64,000 bases of DNA. Origin: CAVSPO01 sp963730005 (GTDB lineage Bacteria; Actinomycetota; Actinomycetes; Propionibacteriales; Propionibacteriaceae). A model generated the notes under the pieces. That model was not told the origin of the DNA, ran no database searches, and saw only the letters and a list, made by a program, of their open reading frames with translations. Position numbers and translations under genes: made by a program. The stretch is taken from NCBI GenBank assembly GCA_963730005.1, contig CAVSPO010000002.1:1-64000 (forward strand), given 5' to 3'. This document shows positions 51,784-62,972 of the stretch, in pieces; position 1 is the stretch's first letter, and every line of letters starts with the position of its first letter.

Positions 51784-52488
51784 TCAGTCGGCGTTCATGG
51801 ACTGTTCCATCTTCGCCAGCACCTGGTCGATGCTGAAGCTGGCCGCCTTCATCCGCGGCGGGAACTCCGCGAACGTGGCGAGGAACTCCCGGACGATGAA
51901 CTGCGCCGCATAGGTGAGGTAGGCACGGTCGATCATCCAGTCCCAGTAGGTGTTGGACGTGATGTCCGCACGCTCGAACGGATCGGTGCGCAGGTTGAAG
52001 ACCTTCGGGATGCGCAAGAACACGAACGCGGACAGCGGAAGGAGATCCGGGCTGGTGGCCATGGCGCCAACGAGCAGGATCGGGTTGCGCAGGATGATCC
52101 CGAAGGTGGCGATGACTCCCGCTGTGACCATGAGGAGGGCGTAACGCGGGCTCAGCACGGCGTTCTCACGCGCCGTCTCGATGGCCTCGGCCCAGACGAG
52201 CGAGTTCGCCCGGAGTTCGACCGTCCAGCGTGAGGTACGCCCCCGTTCGATGGGGCGGACTGCGGACTGGCGCACCATCGTCACCGAGTCCGGATCGATC
52301 CCAGCCTGTTCGAGCACGAGGAACGCGCTGTCCGCTGCGTAAGTGGGCACATCGGCGTTGATCACCTGGAGACCGCGGTCGTGGGTGATCCCACCGACGA
52401 CGACGTTCGAGACACCGTCCAGGGACTCGAGGGCCGCGACGACCTCGGTCGTGGCGACGGGCGGTGCGAGCACGCGCATCAGGAACAC
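51784..52488 (-). CDS. DUF389 N-terminal / arylsulfatase C-terminal chimera
   Basis: A 234-residue chimera. GTG 52488 is taken (GAAGAGGGGG before it); ATG 52479 is also possible. The first ~165 residues are a DUF389 N-terminal soluble domain plus the beginning of its membrane part (VLAPPVATTEVVAALESLDGV; YALLMVTAGVIATFGIILRNPILLVGAMATSPDLLP). The last ~65 residues, from KVFNLRTDPFERADITSN to MKAASFSIDQVLAK, are the C-terminal segment of bacterial arylsulfatases. The remaining DUF389 helices and the sulfatase body are missing. The frame is intact; this looks like a deletion fusion and probably a non-functional or novel product. Confidence 0.7.
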   Translation of the reverse strand: MFLMRVLAPPVATTEVVAALESLDGVSNVVVGGITHDRGLQVINADVPTYAADSAFLVLEQAGIDPDSVTMVRQSAVRPIERGRTSRWTVELRANSLVWAEAIETARENAVLSPRYALLMVTAGVIATFGIILRNPILLVGAMATSPDLLPLSAFVFLRIPKVFNLRTDPFERADITSNTYWDWMIDRAYLTYAAQFIVREFLATFAEFPPRMKAASFSIDQVLAKMEQSMNAD

Positions 52489-52581
52489 GGGCACCCCCTC
52501 TTCACCTGACCCGACCCTAGCCGCTCTGGACCCCTGGAGTAGTGTGGATCCTTGTTTCAGCGAAGGAAGGAGGCTGGCCCT

Positions 52582-53511
52582 TTGACTGACCCCAGCCGTA
52601 GCAAGCCCCCTGTCACCCTGAATGGGGGCTCCCAGGAAGAAAATGAGGGCCCGCGCAGGTCGTGGTCCCTGCCCAGCAGCATCGACGTCCTCGCGGGCGC
52701 CGGGGCTGCGGCCACCAGCACCCTGATCGGCGGCGAGCTGGGTGTTGCCGGCACCGTCATCGGTGCCGCGGTGGCCAGCGCCGTCACCACCATCGCCCTC
52801 AGCCTGTACAAGAACGTGTTCGGCGCAGGTCGCGAGGTTCTCGGCAAGGCCAAGGGTTCCGCCCAGCGCAACCTGGTCACGACGATCGCGGCAACTGGTG
52901 CCCGCCCGGATGCCCAGCAGCAGCTCGACCAGACGATCCTTCTGGAGCGGGTTGATCCGACGGCCGGCAGCGAGTCGGCGGCAGGAGCTCCGGGTGCTGG
53001 CGCAGACCCCGAGGTTGACGCCGGCCAGCCCAGGCGCACCTTCTCCAGGAAGCGCGTCATCGTCAGTGTGACCGTCACCGCACTGCTGGCCCTGATCGCG
53101 GGCCTCGCGCTCGTCCTCGGCGTCCAGGGTTTCACCGGCAGGTCCGTGAACGAGGGCAACGCCGGTCTGCAACAGCAGGTCGAGAAGGCCATCCCCGGGT
53201 CGCGCGCCAGTTCAGCGGAGCCCAGCGAGCCGGCCAGCGCGGGAACGGCCGTCAGCAGCACGAGCGCCACTTCGTCAGCCTCGGCCAAAGCCACGTCCAC
53301 GTCCACGTCCACGGCGAGGTCAACGGCCACCCCTTCTGGAACCGCTGCGGCCACGCAGGCCGGTACCGCCACCGGAGCGGCGACCCAGCCGACGCAGGCG
53401 GCGCAGACGGCGCAGACGGCGCCCGTGACACAGCCGGCCGAGCCGACCGCCCCGGTGGCCAGCCGCATCGCGCCCACCCACACCGGCCAGCCGACCGCCG
53501 CGGCCTCCTGA
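52582..53511 (+). CDS. membrane-anchored low-complexity protein
   Basis: A 309-residue protein. TTG 52582 is chosen with AAGGAGG eight bases before it. A hydrophobic, glycine-rich N-terminal segment (about 36-75, ASTLIGGELGVAGTVIGAAVASAVTTIAL on the minus-fifteen flank) may be a glycine-zipper helix pair, followed by a charged region. A second helix at about 165-190 (RVIVSVTVTALLALIAGLALVLGVQGF) precedes a 120-residue Ser/Thr/Ala/Gln-rich tail probably outside the cell. No family is recognised; it could be a cell-surface or adhesion-type protein. The tail's composition is far from the rest of the window. Confidence 0.7.
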   Translation: MTDPSRSKPPVTLNGGSQEENEGPRRSWSLPSSIDVLAGAGAAATSTLIGGELGVAGTVIGAAVASAVTTIALSLYKNVFGAGREVLGKAKGSAQRNLVTTIAATGARPDAQQQLDQTILLERVDPTAGSESAAGAPGAGADPEVDAGQPRRTFSRKRVIVSVTVTALLALIAGLALVLGVQGFTGRSVNEGNAGLQQQVEKAIPGSRASSAEPSEPASAGTAVSSTSATSSASAKATSTSTSTARSTATPSGTAAATQAGTATGAATQPTQAAQTAQTAPVTQPAEPTAPVASRIAPTHTGQPTAAAS

Positions 53512-53655
53512 GCGGCCCACGCCGCCACCTGTCGCGGGGTGCGCACCCGCCGCCCGCCCTCAGTGCGGGAAGAGATCCGTTCGGCTCTGCGTTGGACTCA
53601 CAGACCGTTACCCCGCCCGAAGACTCCGGGCGTCACTGACAGCAAGGAACAAGCC

Positions 53656-55530
53656 GTGGGGAAGATCAGAAGGATCATGGGCCGCCTCGGTGCCGCCCGC
53701 AAGCGGGTTGCCGAAGCCACGGGCAGCGTCCCCGAGCAGGCGTCGACCGGCTGGGACGAGGCCAACGGCCCCTGGCTGGACGGCATGGGCTCGCTCATCG
53801 GCCCGTCGGGCGTCGGTTTTCGGGTGTGGGCGCCCCACGCCTCCACGGTGGGGGTGAAGGGCACCTTCAACGACTGGCAGCCCGCTCCCCTGCACGACTT
53901 CGACGGCTACTGGTACGGCTACGTCGAGGGCGCCAAGGTGGGCGACGAGTACCAATACGAGATCACCAACGGCGAATTCAAGGCTGATCGCAATGATCCC
54001 TACGCGCTCCAGGTGACCAACTCGGTCGGGAACACCATCGTCTACGACCACGACGCTTTCGACTGGTCGGGTGACGACTTCAACACCCCGCCCTTCAACG
54101 ACATGGTGATCTACGAGGCCCACGTCGGTTCGTTCAACGAGAAGGGCAACCAGGACGGCGATTTCGCCAGCGTCGCCGACAAGCTGGGCCATCTGCAGAA
54201 ACTCGGCGTCAACGTGCTGCAGTTGATGCCGGTGGCCGAGTTCGCGGGCGATCGCAGCTGGGGCTACAACCCGGCCCACATCTTCGCCGTCGAGTCCGCC
54301 TACGGCGGCCCCGACGCCCTGAAGAAGCTGGTCAAGCGAGCGCACAGCATGGGCATCGCCGTGATCATGGACGTCGTCTACAACCACTTCGGCCCCAGCG
54401 ATCTCGACCTGTGGCAGTTCGACGGCTGGAGCGAGAACGACAAGGGCGGCATCTACTTCTACAACGACGAGCGGTCCAACACCCCCTGGGGTGACACCCG
54501 GCCCGACTACGGTCGCGGCGAGGTGCGCCAGTTCATCTTCGACAACGCCCAGATGTGGCTGCGCGACTACCACGTGGACGGTCTGCGCTACGACATGACC
54601 GCCTACATCCGCAGCGTCGACGCCAGCGGCTGGGACCTGGACAGCGGCTGGAGCATGCTGCAGTGGATGAACGGCGAGCTGCGCGACCAGTTCCCCGGCA
54701 AGATCCTGATCGCCGAGGACCTGCACAGTCACGACCGGGTCACCTCCACCGCCGATGACGGCCTGAAGTTCCACAGCCAGTGGGACGCGCGATTCGTGCA
54801 CCCGGTGCGGGCCGCCATCGTCAACCCCACCGACGAGGGCCGTTCGATGGACGCGCTGCGGGACGCCATCACTGCCAGCTACGGCGAGACCTTCGAGCGG
54901 GTGATCTACACCGAGTCCCATGACGAGGTGGCCAACGGCAAGGCCCGCGTCCCGGAGGAGATCCATCCCGGTGCAGCCGACAGCTGGGCGGCGCAGAAAC
55001 GCTCGACCGCCGGCGCTGGTCTGGTGCTGACAGCCCCCGGCATCCCGATGCTGTTCCAGGGCCAGGAGTTCCTGGAGGACGGCTGGTTCCGCGACGACGT
55101 GCCGCTGGACTGGGACCGCAACCAGGACTTCAGGGGCCTGGTGCGGCTGTACCGCGACCTGATCCAGCTGCGCCGCGACTTCCACGCCACCACCAAGGGG
55201 TTGAAGGGCCACGGCCTGAACGTCTTCCACGTCAACGACGCCATGAACATGATCGCGTTCCAGCGCTGGCATGACCACGGCCCCGGCGATGACGTGGTGG
55301 TTGTGCTCAACCTGTCCACCGAACCCCGGGAGAGCTACGAGATCGGCATGCCCACCGGGGGCTTGTGGAAGCTGCGGCTGAACACCGACGCCGGCACCTA
55401 TTCGAAGGAGTTCGGTGACTACCCGAGCTTCGACGTGGAGGCCACCGAACCGGGCATGGACGGCTTCGGCGCCCACGCCACGATCAACATCGCCCCCTAC
55501 ACGATGCTGATCTACTCGCAGGACAATTAG
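53656..55530 (+). CDS. GH13 alpha-glucan branching-type enzyme with CBM48
   Basis: A 624-residue enzyme. GTG 53656 (AGCAAGGAA upstream) is preferred to the frame start at 53539. After ~45 basic/linker residues, a CBM48 (GVGFRVWAPHASTVGVKGTFNDWQ) leads into the barrel: EAHVGSFNEKG, LQLMPVAEF, VIMDVVYNHFGPS, nucleophile D in DGLRYDMTAYI, acid E in ILIAEDLHS, D in YTESHDEV. It builds alpha-1,6 branches in glycogen or acts on maltodextrins. It is shorter than classic GlgB (only one N-terminal module). It ends three bases before the UvrA-like gene. Confidence 0.85.
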   Translation: MGKIRRIMGRLGAARKRVAEATGSVPEQASTGWDEANGPWLDGMGSLIGPSGVGFRVWAPHASTVGVKGTFNDWQPAPLHDFDGYWYGYVEGAKVGDEYQYEITNGEFKADRNDPYALQVTNSVGNTIVYDHDAFDWSGDDFNTPPFNDMVIYEAHVGSFNEKGNQDGDFASVADKLGHLQKLGVNVLQLMPVAEFAGDRSWGYNPAHIFAVESAYGGPDALKKLVKRAHSMGIAVIMDVVYNHFGPSDLDLWQFDGWSENDKGGIYFYNDERSNTPWGDTRPDYGRGEVRQFIFDNAQMWLRDYHVDGLRYDMTAYIRSVDASGWDLDSGWSMLQWMNGELRDQFPGKILIAEDLHSHDRVTSTADDGLKFHSQWDARFVHPVRAAIVNPTDEGRSMDALRDAITASYGETFERVIYTESHDEVANGKARVPEEIHPGAADSWAAQKRSTAGAGLVLTAPGIPMLFQGQEFLEDGWFRDDVPLDWDRNQDFRGLVRLYRDLIQLRRDFHATTKGLKGHGLNVFHVNDAMNMIAFQRWHDHGPGDDVVVVLNLSTEPRESYEIGMPTGGLWKLRLNTDAGTYSKEFGDYPSFDVEATEPGMDGFGAHATINIAPYTMLIYSQDN

Positions 55531-55532
55531 CC

Positions 55533-57887
<2,355 letters not shown>

Positions 57888-57909
57888 GTCGGGCTGGCAT
57901 GCTGGGGCC

Positions 57910-58341
57910 ATGGCCGAGCGCATCCAGGTGACCAACCGGTCCTGGATCGACCCCGCCGAACTGACGTGGCAGTTCTCGCGTTCGTCAGGGCCGGGCGGCC
58001 AGGGCGTCAACACCACCGACTCCCGGGCGCAGGTGAGCCTTGACCTGCGCACGGCTACGGGTTTCAACGACTCCCAGCGCGAACTGTTACGCGAACGGCT
58101 CAGCGGACGGCTGGTCGACGACGTTCTCACCGTCACCGCCCAAGACGAGCGCTCCCAGTACCGCAACCGCAAACTCGCCGTGCAGCGGCTGGTGGCGCTG
58201 CTCGCCGAGGGCCTTGCCCCACCACCGAAGAAGCGGCACCCCACGCGGCCGAGCAAGGCCGCCAGGAAGCGCCGCCTGGACACCAAAAAGCGCCGCGGCC
58301 AGACCAAGACGCTGCGGCAGCGCCCCGGCAGCGACGCCTGA
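57910..58341 (+). CDS. arfB: alternative ribosome-rescue factor ArfB (YaeJ/ICT1 type)
   Basis: A 143-residue peptidyl-tRNA hydrolase. ATG 57910 (22 bases after the UvrA-like gene) is chosen over an overlapping frame start at 57856. GGQ at 29-31 lies in SSGPGGQGVNTTDS. A Lys/Arg-rich C-terminal tail (about 100-143) reaches into the empty mRNA tunnel of the stalled ribosome. It frees ribosomes stuck on mRNA lacking a stop codon. Confidence 0.93.
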   Translation: MAERIQVTNRSWIDPAELTWQFSRSSGPGGQGVNTTDSRAQVSLDLRTATGFNDSQRELLRERLSGRLVDDVLTVTAQDERSQYRNRKLAVQRLVALLAEGLAPPPKKRHPTRPSKAARKRRLDTKKRRGQTKTLRQRPGSDA

Positions 58342-58494
58342 GCCATCCGGGGCAACGCCCCCTCCCGGACACCCGAGCCGACAGCCATACTGGAGGGACA
58401 GAGGTCAGCTAACGCTGCAGGCAACAAGCCAACTACTCTTGGTGACTTGCGGTTCATTTCCGCCCACCCAACTTTTGATCCTGTGAGGCTTTCC

Positions 58495-59406
58495 ATGTCA
58501 GAGGCAACGAACTCCCCGACCCAGGCCACCACCGGCACCGCGCGCGTCAAGCGCGGCATGGCCTCCATGCTCAAGGGCGGCGTGATCATGGACGTGGTCA
58601 CCCCTGACCAGGCCAGGATCGCCGAGGACGCCGGCGCCGTGGCCGTGATGGCGCTGGAACGGGTCCCCGCCGACATCCGCGCCCAGGGTGGCGTGGCCCG
58701 GATGAGCGACCCCGACATGATCTACGGCATCATCGACGCGGTATCCATCCCGGTGATGGCCAAGGCCCGCATCGGCCACTTCGTCGAGGCTCAGGTGCTG
58801 CAGAGTCTGGGCGTCGACTACATCGACGAGTCCGAGGTGCTCACCCCCGCCGACTACACCCACCACATCAACAAGTGGGAATTCACGGTGCCATTCGTGT
58901 GCGGGGCCACCAACCTGGGCGAGGCGCTGCGCCGCCTCAACGAGGGTGCCGCGATGATCCGCAGCAAGGGCGAGGCCGGCACCGGTGACGTCAGCAACGC
59001 CACCACCCACATGCGCCAGATCCGCGCCGAGATCCGCCGTCTGACGTCGATGAGCGTGGACGAGCTGTACGTGGCAGCCAAGGAGCTGGCGGCACCGTTC
59101 GAGCTGGTGGCCGAGGTCGCCCAAACGGGTGAGCTGCCCGTCGTGCTGTTCACCGCCGGGGGCATTGCGACCCCCGCCGACGCCGCGATGATGATGCAGC
59201 TTGGCGCCGACGGCGTGTTCGTCGGATCCGGGATCTTCAAGTCGGGCGACCCCGCCAGGCGCGCGGAGGCCATCGTGAAGGCGACCACCTTCTTCGACGA
59301 CCCTGACGTCATCGCCAACGTTTCGCGTGGGCTCGGCGAAGCGATGGTGGGCATCAACGTCGCCGACCTGCCTGTCGACCATCGGCTGGCAGACCGCGGC
59401 TGGTGA
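58495..59406 (+). CDS. pdxS: pyridoxal 5'-phosphate synthase subunit PdxS
   Basis: A 303-residue synthase. ATG 58495 lies just before MSEATNSPTQ. Schiff-base lysines K90 (VMAKARIGHF) and K158 (RSKGEAGTG) are in place, with VTPDQARIAEDAGAVAVMALERVPAD typical. It makes PLP from ribose 5-phosphate, glyceraldehyde 3-phosphate and ammonia. Its stop overlaps pdxT (GTGA), so the two subunits are made in step. Confidence 0.97.
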   Translation: MSEATNSPTQATTGTARVKRGMASMLKGGVIMDVVTPDQARIAEDAGAVAVMALERVPADIRAQGGVARMSDPDMIYGIIDAVSIPVMAKARIGHFVEAQVLQSLGVDYIDESEVLTPADYTHHINKWEFTVPFVCGATNLGEALRRLNEGAAMIRSKGEAGTGDVSNATTHMRQIRAEIRRLTSMSVDELYVAAKELAAPFELVAEVAQTGELPVVLFTAGGIATPADAAMMMQLGADGVFVGSGIFKSGDPARRAEAIVKATTFFDDPDVIANVSRGLGEAMVGINVADLPVDHRLADRGW

Positions 59407-60089
59407 CAACGGCCCCCGGGGCCCGTGGGGCCCCGCAGCTCAGCAGCCCTTCCACCGTCGCCACCCACGCCGCTGAAGCCACTACCACCACCCGGCCACT
59501 AATCGGGGTGCTGGCAGTGCAGGGTGACGTGGCAGAGCACTGCCGTGCCCTGCAGGCGTGCGGAGCCGACGTGCTCGCCGTCCGCCGGCCGGGCGAACTC
59601 GCTCTCGTGCAGGGCCTGGTGCTCCCCGGCGGGGAGTCCACGACCATCATCCGGCTGCTGCGCATCTTCGATCTGCTGGAGCCGCTACGTGCCCGCATCG
59701 CCGATGGGCTTCCTGTCTACGGTTCCTGTGCCGGCATGATCCTGTTGGCCGACAAGCTCGTGCCGCAGACCTCGCAGCAAACGGTCGGCGGCCTGCATGT
59801 GGGGGTGCGACGCAACGCCTTCGGCCGCCAGGTCGATTCCTTCGAGACGGACCTGACGGTCAAAGGCGTGACCGACCCGTCCAGCCCGATGCACGCCGTG
59901 TTCATCCGGGCACCCTGGGTCGAGTGGGCAGCCGACGACGTCGAGGTACTGGCCACGGCGCTGGGGCACCCCGTGGTGGTCCGGCAAGGCAACCTGCTGG
60001 CCAGTTCCTTCCACCCCGAAGTGACCGACGATCTGCGACTGCACCAGCTGCTGCTGGCCATCGTTCGCGACACCGCAGGCAAAGCCTGA
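59403..60089 (+). CDS. pdxT: pyridoxal 5'-phosphate synthase glutaminase subunit PdxT
   Basis: A 228-residue glutaminase. GTG 59403 is coupled to pdxS. C109 (YGSCAGMI), H and E of FHPEVTDD, and LPGGEST are present. An unusual extra ~30 residues (rich in Ala/Thr) precede the usual PLIGVLAVQGD start, with no Met or Val/Leu start in between that carries a good ribosome site. It supplies ammonia to PdxS. Confidence 0.96.
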   Translation: MTTAPGARGAPQLSSPSTVATHAAEATTTTRPLIGVLAVQGDVAEHCRALQACGADVLAVRRPGELALVQGLVLPGGESTTIIRLLRIFDLLEPLRARIADGLPVYGSCAGMILLADKLVPQTSQQTVGGLHVGVRRNAFGRQVDSFETDLTVKGVTDPSSPMHAVFIRAPWVEWAADDVEVLATALGHPVVVRQGNLLASSFHPEVTDDLRLHQLLLAIVRDTAGKA

Positions 60090-60207
60090 CAACCCGTTGT
60101 TTTCTGATTGATTTCGTAAGCCTCCCGGTCGCACTGTGGAGGTGGGCCGGTTCTGGACAGACCCAGCGTCGCTGAGCCCTGCCGGCCGCACAGCCGAAGG
60201 AGTCGTC

Positions 60208-61230
60208 GTGGAGTTCGTGGTGTTCGCGCTCTGCACGGCGGTGATCTTCACTGCGGGACGTGGGCTGTCACGCTACGGCCAACGTATCGCCGAGATCACC
60301 GGTCTGGGCGGCGCCTGGGTGGGGCTCATCCTGATGGCGACGGTGACCTCGCTGCCCGAGCTCGTGGTCGGCGTCACCTCGGCCGGAGCCCTGGGCTCGG
60401 CCGACCTGGCAGTCGGCAACATCATCGGCGCCTGCGCGTTCAACCTGATGATCCTCGCCTCGCTGGACGCCTTGATGCCGAAGCATCGCCGACTGTTCGG
60501 GGCGGTGTCGGCCTCGCACGTGCTCGCAGCCGCGCTGGGTATCGTCCTGTTCGCCCTCCTTGGCTTCGGGATCGTCGGCGTCGGCGTGGGCGCCCAGGGG
60601 CTGATCCCGTGGCTCGGGATCACGTCGGTGCTGTTCATCGTCGTGTACTTGGCGTCTGTGCGGATCATGTACTCCTATGCCCGCAGGACCGGGCCCGACG
60701 GCTCGATCCAGGAGCCGCTGGACGACTCCCTGCCGGAGGGACTGGGCGTGCCCGCCACGGTCAGCACACGGGGAGTCGTGCTGCGCTTCGTCGGGCTTGC
60801 TGCCGTCGTTGTGGTCGCCGCGATCGCCCTGCCGCCGCTGGCGCAGCGGATCGCCCAGATCACGGGCCTGGAGGAGTCCTTCGTCGGGACGCTGTTCCTG
60901 GCCGCCTCGACGGCGTTGCCGGAGCTCGCTGTCTCGCTCGCGGCAGTGCGAATGGGCGCGTACAACATGGCCGTGGGCAACATGCTGGGCTCGAACCTGT
61001 TCAACATCGTCATCCTGGCAATCGACGACGTGGTGTACACCCGAGGCTTCCTGCTGCAGGACGCCTCGGAGTCGCACATCATCTCGGTGCTGTCGACGAT
61101 CGCGATGTCGGCGGTGGTCATCATCGGGCTGACGTTCCACATCGAGGGCAAGCGCTTCCTGCTGGCCTGGGACGCCGCGCTGATCCTGCTGATCTACTCC
61201 GCGAACGCGGCTCTGCTCCTGTCGGTGTAG
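60208..61230 (+). CDS. CaCA-type sodium/calcium exchanger family protein
   Basis: A 340-residue membrane protein. GTG 60208 with GAAGGAG eight bases upstream is preferred to the ATG-like frame start at 60136. It has the two alpha repeats: MATVTSLPELVVGV ... VGNIIGACAFNLMILA and LAASTALPELAVSLA ... VGNMLGSNLFNIVILA, about ten helices in all. It exchanges cations; the actual ion (Ca2+, Na+, H+ or K+) is not evident. Separate from pdxST by a 118-base gap. Confidence 0.92.
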   Translation: MEFVVFALCTAVIFTAGRGLSRYGQRIAEITGLGGAWVGLILMATVTSLPELVVGVTSAGALGSADLAVGNIIGACAFNLMILASLDALMPKHRRLFGAVSASHVLAAALGIVLFALLGFGIVGVGVGAQGLIPWLGITSVLFIVVYLASVRIMYSYARRTGPDGSIQEPLDDSLPEGLGVPATVSTRGVVLRFVGLAAVVVVAAIALPPLAQRIAQITGLEESFVGTLFLAASTALPELAVSLAAVRMGAYNMAVGNMLGSNLFNIVILAIDDVVYTRGFLLQDASESHIISVLSTIAMSAVVIIGLTFHIEGKRFLLAWDAALILLIYSANAALLLSV

Positions 61231-61259
61231 CCGCTGCGGCCCCCGTTCGTTCCGCGAGT

Positions 61260-62755
61260 GCTCACTCCCGCGATTCTGGAAGCTTTCGGGTGGGTGCCAG
61301 GGGTTGTTTCCGGCGAGGCAGTCTTCCAGCCATTCCCGGTGCAGGCGCGCCTGGTATTCTTCCGAATTGAATTCCTCCGGAGCCACTTCTCCTGAATCAC
61401 CGCCGTCGAGTGGTAATTGTGCGGGTGTGAGGGAGAATCGTTGGTGTCGTCGTGGTTTTCGGTGTTTGTCGACGAATCGCGGCGGCAGCAATTCGGGCAC
61501 ACCGTCACCACCGATCCGGACTTGCCATTGATTCTCCTGATCGGCCGGTCGGGGTTCGACGATCCGGTGGTGGTGGGGACACAACAACACGCGCATTGCC
61601 CAGGTCGGTGCGTCCACCGGCCCACCACGGGGTGATGTGGTGGCCCTCACAGATCGTTGGCGGTGCGTTGCAGCCCGGGAACACGCAGCCTTGGTCGCGT
61701 AACACCAACGCCTGGCGGGTCGAACCGGTGAACAGCCGGCTGCCGCGGCCCAGGTCGAGGATCTGACTGTCGCCACCCAACACGGCGGGGATGATGTCGG
61801 CGTCACACGCCAACCGGCGGATGTCACCGGCGGACAGGCACTCACCCGACTGGAGCACAGGGTGCCCATGCCGAGACCGGTGCGCAGGCGCGTCGAGGCT
61901 GATGGTGACGACGACCCTGGGCCGGTCACCACCCAGGGTGGGGGCCTGCCCCGACGCAGCGTAGGCACCGACGATGTGTGTGAGGGCATCAGCCTGACGA
62001 CGCTGGATCGGGACCAGTTCACCCAACTCGTCGGTGACCGGGAGGCTGGCGGTGACGGCGGTCATCAGCGCGACCAGGGGTTCCGCGTCGACGATCGGCA
62101 GCTGGCCGCGGAAGCGGACCGAGCCGAAACCGTCGCGGGCCCAGGTGAAGGACCGGTCACCACGAGCCCTGGCCTCTTCACGGAGCAGGGCGAGACGGTC
62201 GGCTTCCTCACCGACCTCCGGTGCCACGACGGTGACGACGTGGTGGCCGAACTGTTTCATCAGGTCCGGGTCGAACTCGTGGACATGACCGAGCATCGCC
62301 CGTTCACACGCGTCCACGGTGTCCACGTCCAGTTCGCAGGGCAGGCGGCGGATGCTGTGCACGATCGCGGTGGCCTGGTCGAACCCGACCCGCCCGGCCA
62401 ACGCCTCGGCCTGCACCACCGGACGCGCCGCCAGCTCCACAGCCGCCCGCACCTGACGGCGCGCATCGCCCAGGTTGGACCAGTTCGTCGCGTGCAACCA
62501 CTCACTGGTCCGCACCCCATGCAGGGCGGTGGCGGCACCCCGGGACTCGATCTCAGCCACCCGACGGGCCGTCTCGGCACGAAGCCGTTCCAGACACAAC
62601 AACAGATCCCGGGTGCCTGCCAGCAGATCACGGTCGCCGGTACGCCACAAATCCTCGGAATTCAATGAATCCAGCACACCGGAAAGCACGCCGACGAAAT
62701 CGCCGCCAAACTCGGCCAGCATTTCTGCCGGTGGTGTCTGGATTGCTGTGTGCAT
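61260..62755 (-). pseudogene. DUF222/HNH endonuclease (13E12-type), 3' end frame-broken
   Basis: ATG 62755. A DUF222 domain (ARRVAEIESRGAATALHGVRTSEWLHA) fills residues 25-300. The HNH core is GCVFPGCNAPPTICEGHHITPWWAGG, followed by TDLGNA. A one-base shift near 61594 is needed to read VLLCPHHHRIVEP, the usual next step; the corrected frame continues PPRFVDKHRKPRRHQRFSLTPAQLPLDGGDSGEV and has no stop until 60268, so another indel must exist before about 61260. Family members are widespread, often multicopy, in actinobacteria and are probably mobile-element or defence-linked. Confidence 0.8.
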
Positions 62756-62972
62756 AATCCAACCCTAGACACCCCCACTGACAAAACCGACCCCGGCCAG
62801 CCCTCTGTGGAAACGAATCCGAAAAGAATTCCCCTGTGGATATCAAGTCGCTCCATGACGGGCGCTCAACGCACGAAAGTCCCTCAAAACGGATCCCGCC
62901 CGTTCCTGACCGGTCGCCTCAGCGATGTCGCGCAATGGCCACAGGTTCACAGCGGCTAGGAGCGCGAGCTCC

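Noticed and set aside
60268..62022. A 584-codon open frame antisense to the CaCA exchanger
   Set aside because: Only its first part (the HNH 3' end) has coding sense; the rest is the complement of transmembrane repeats.
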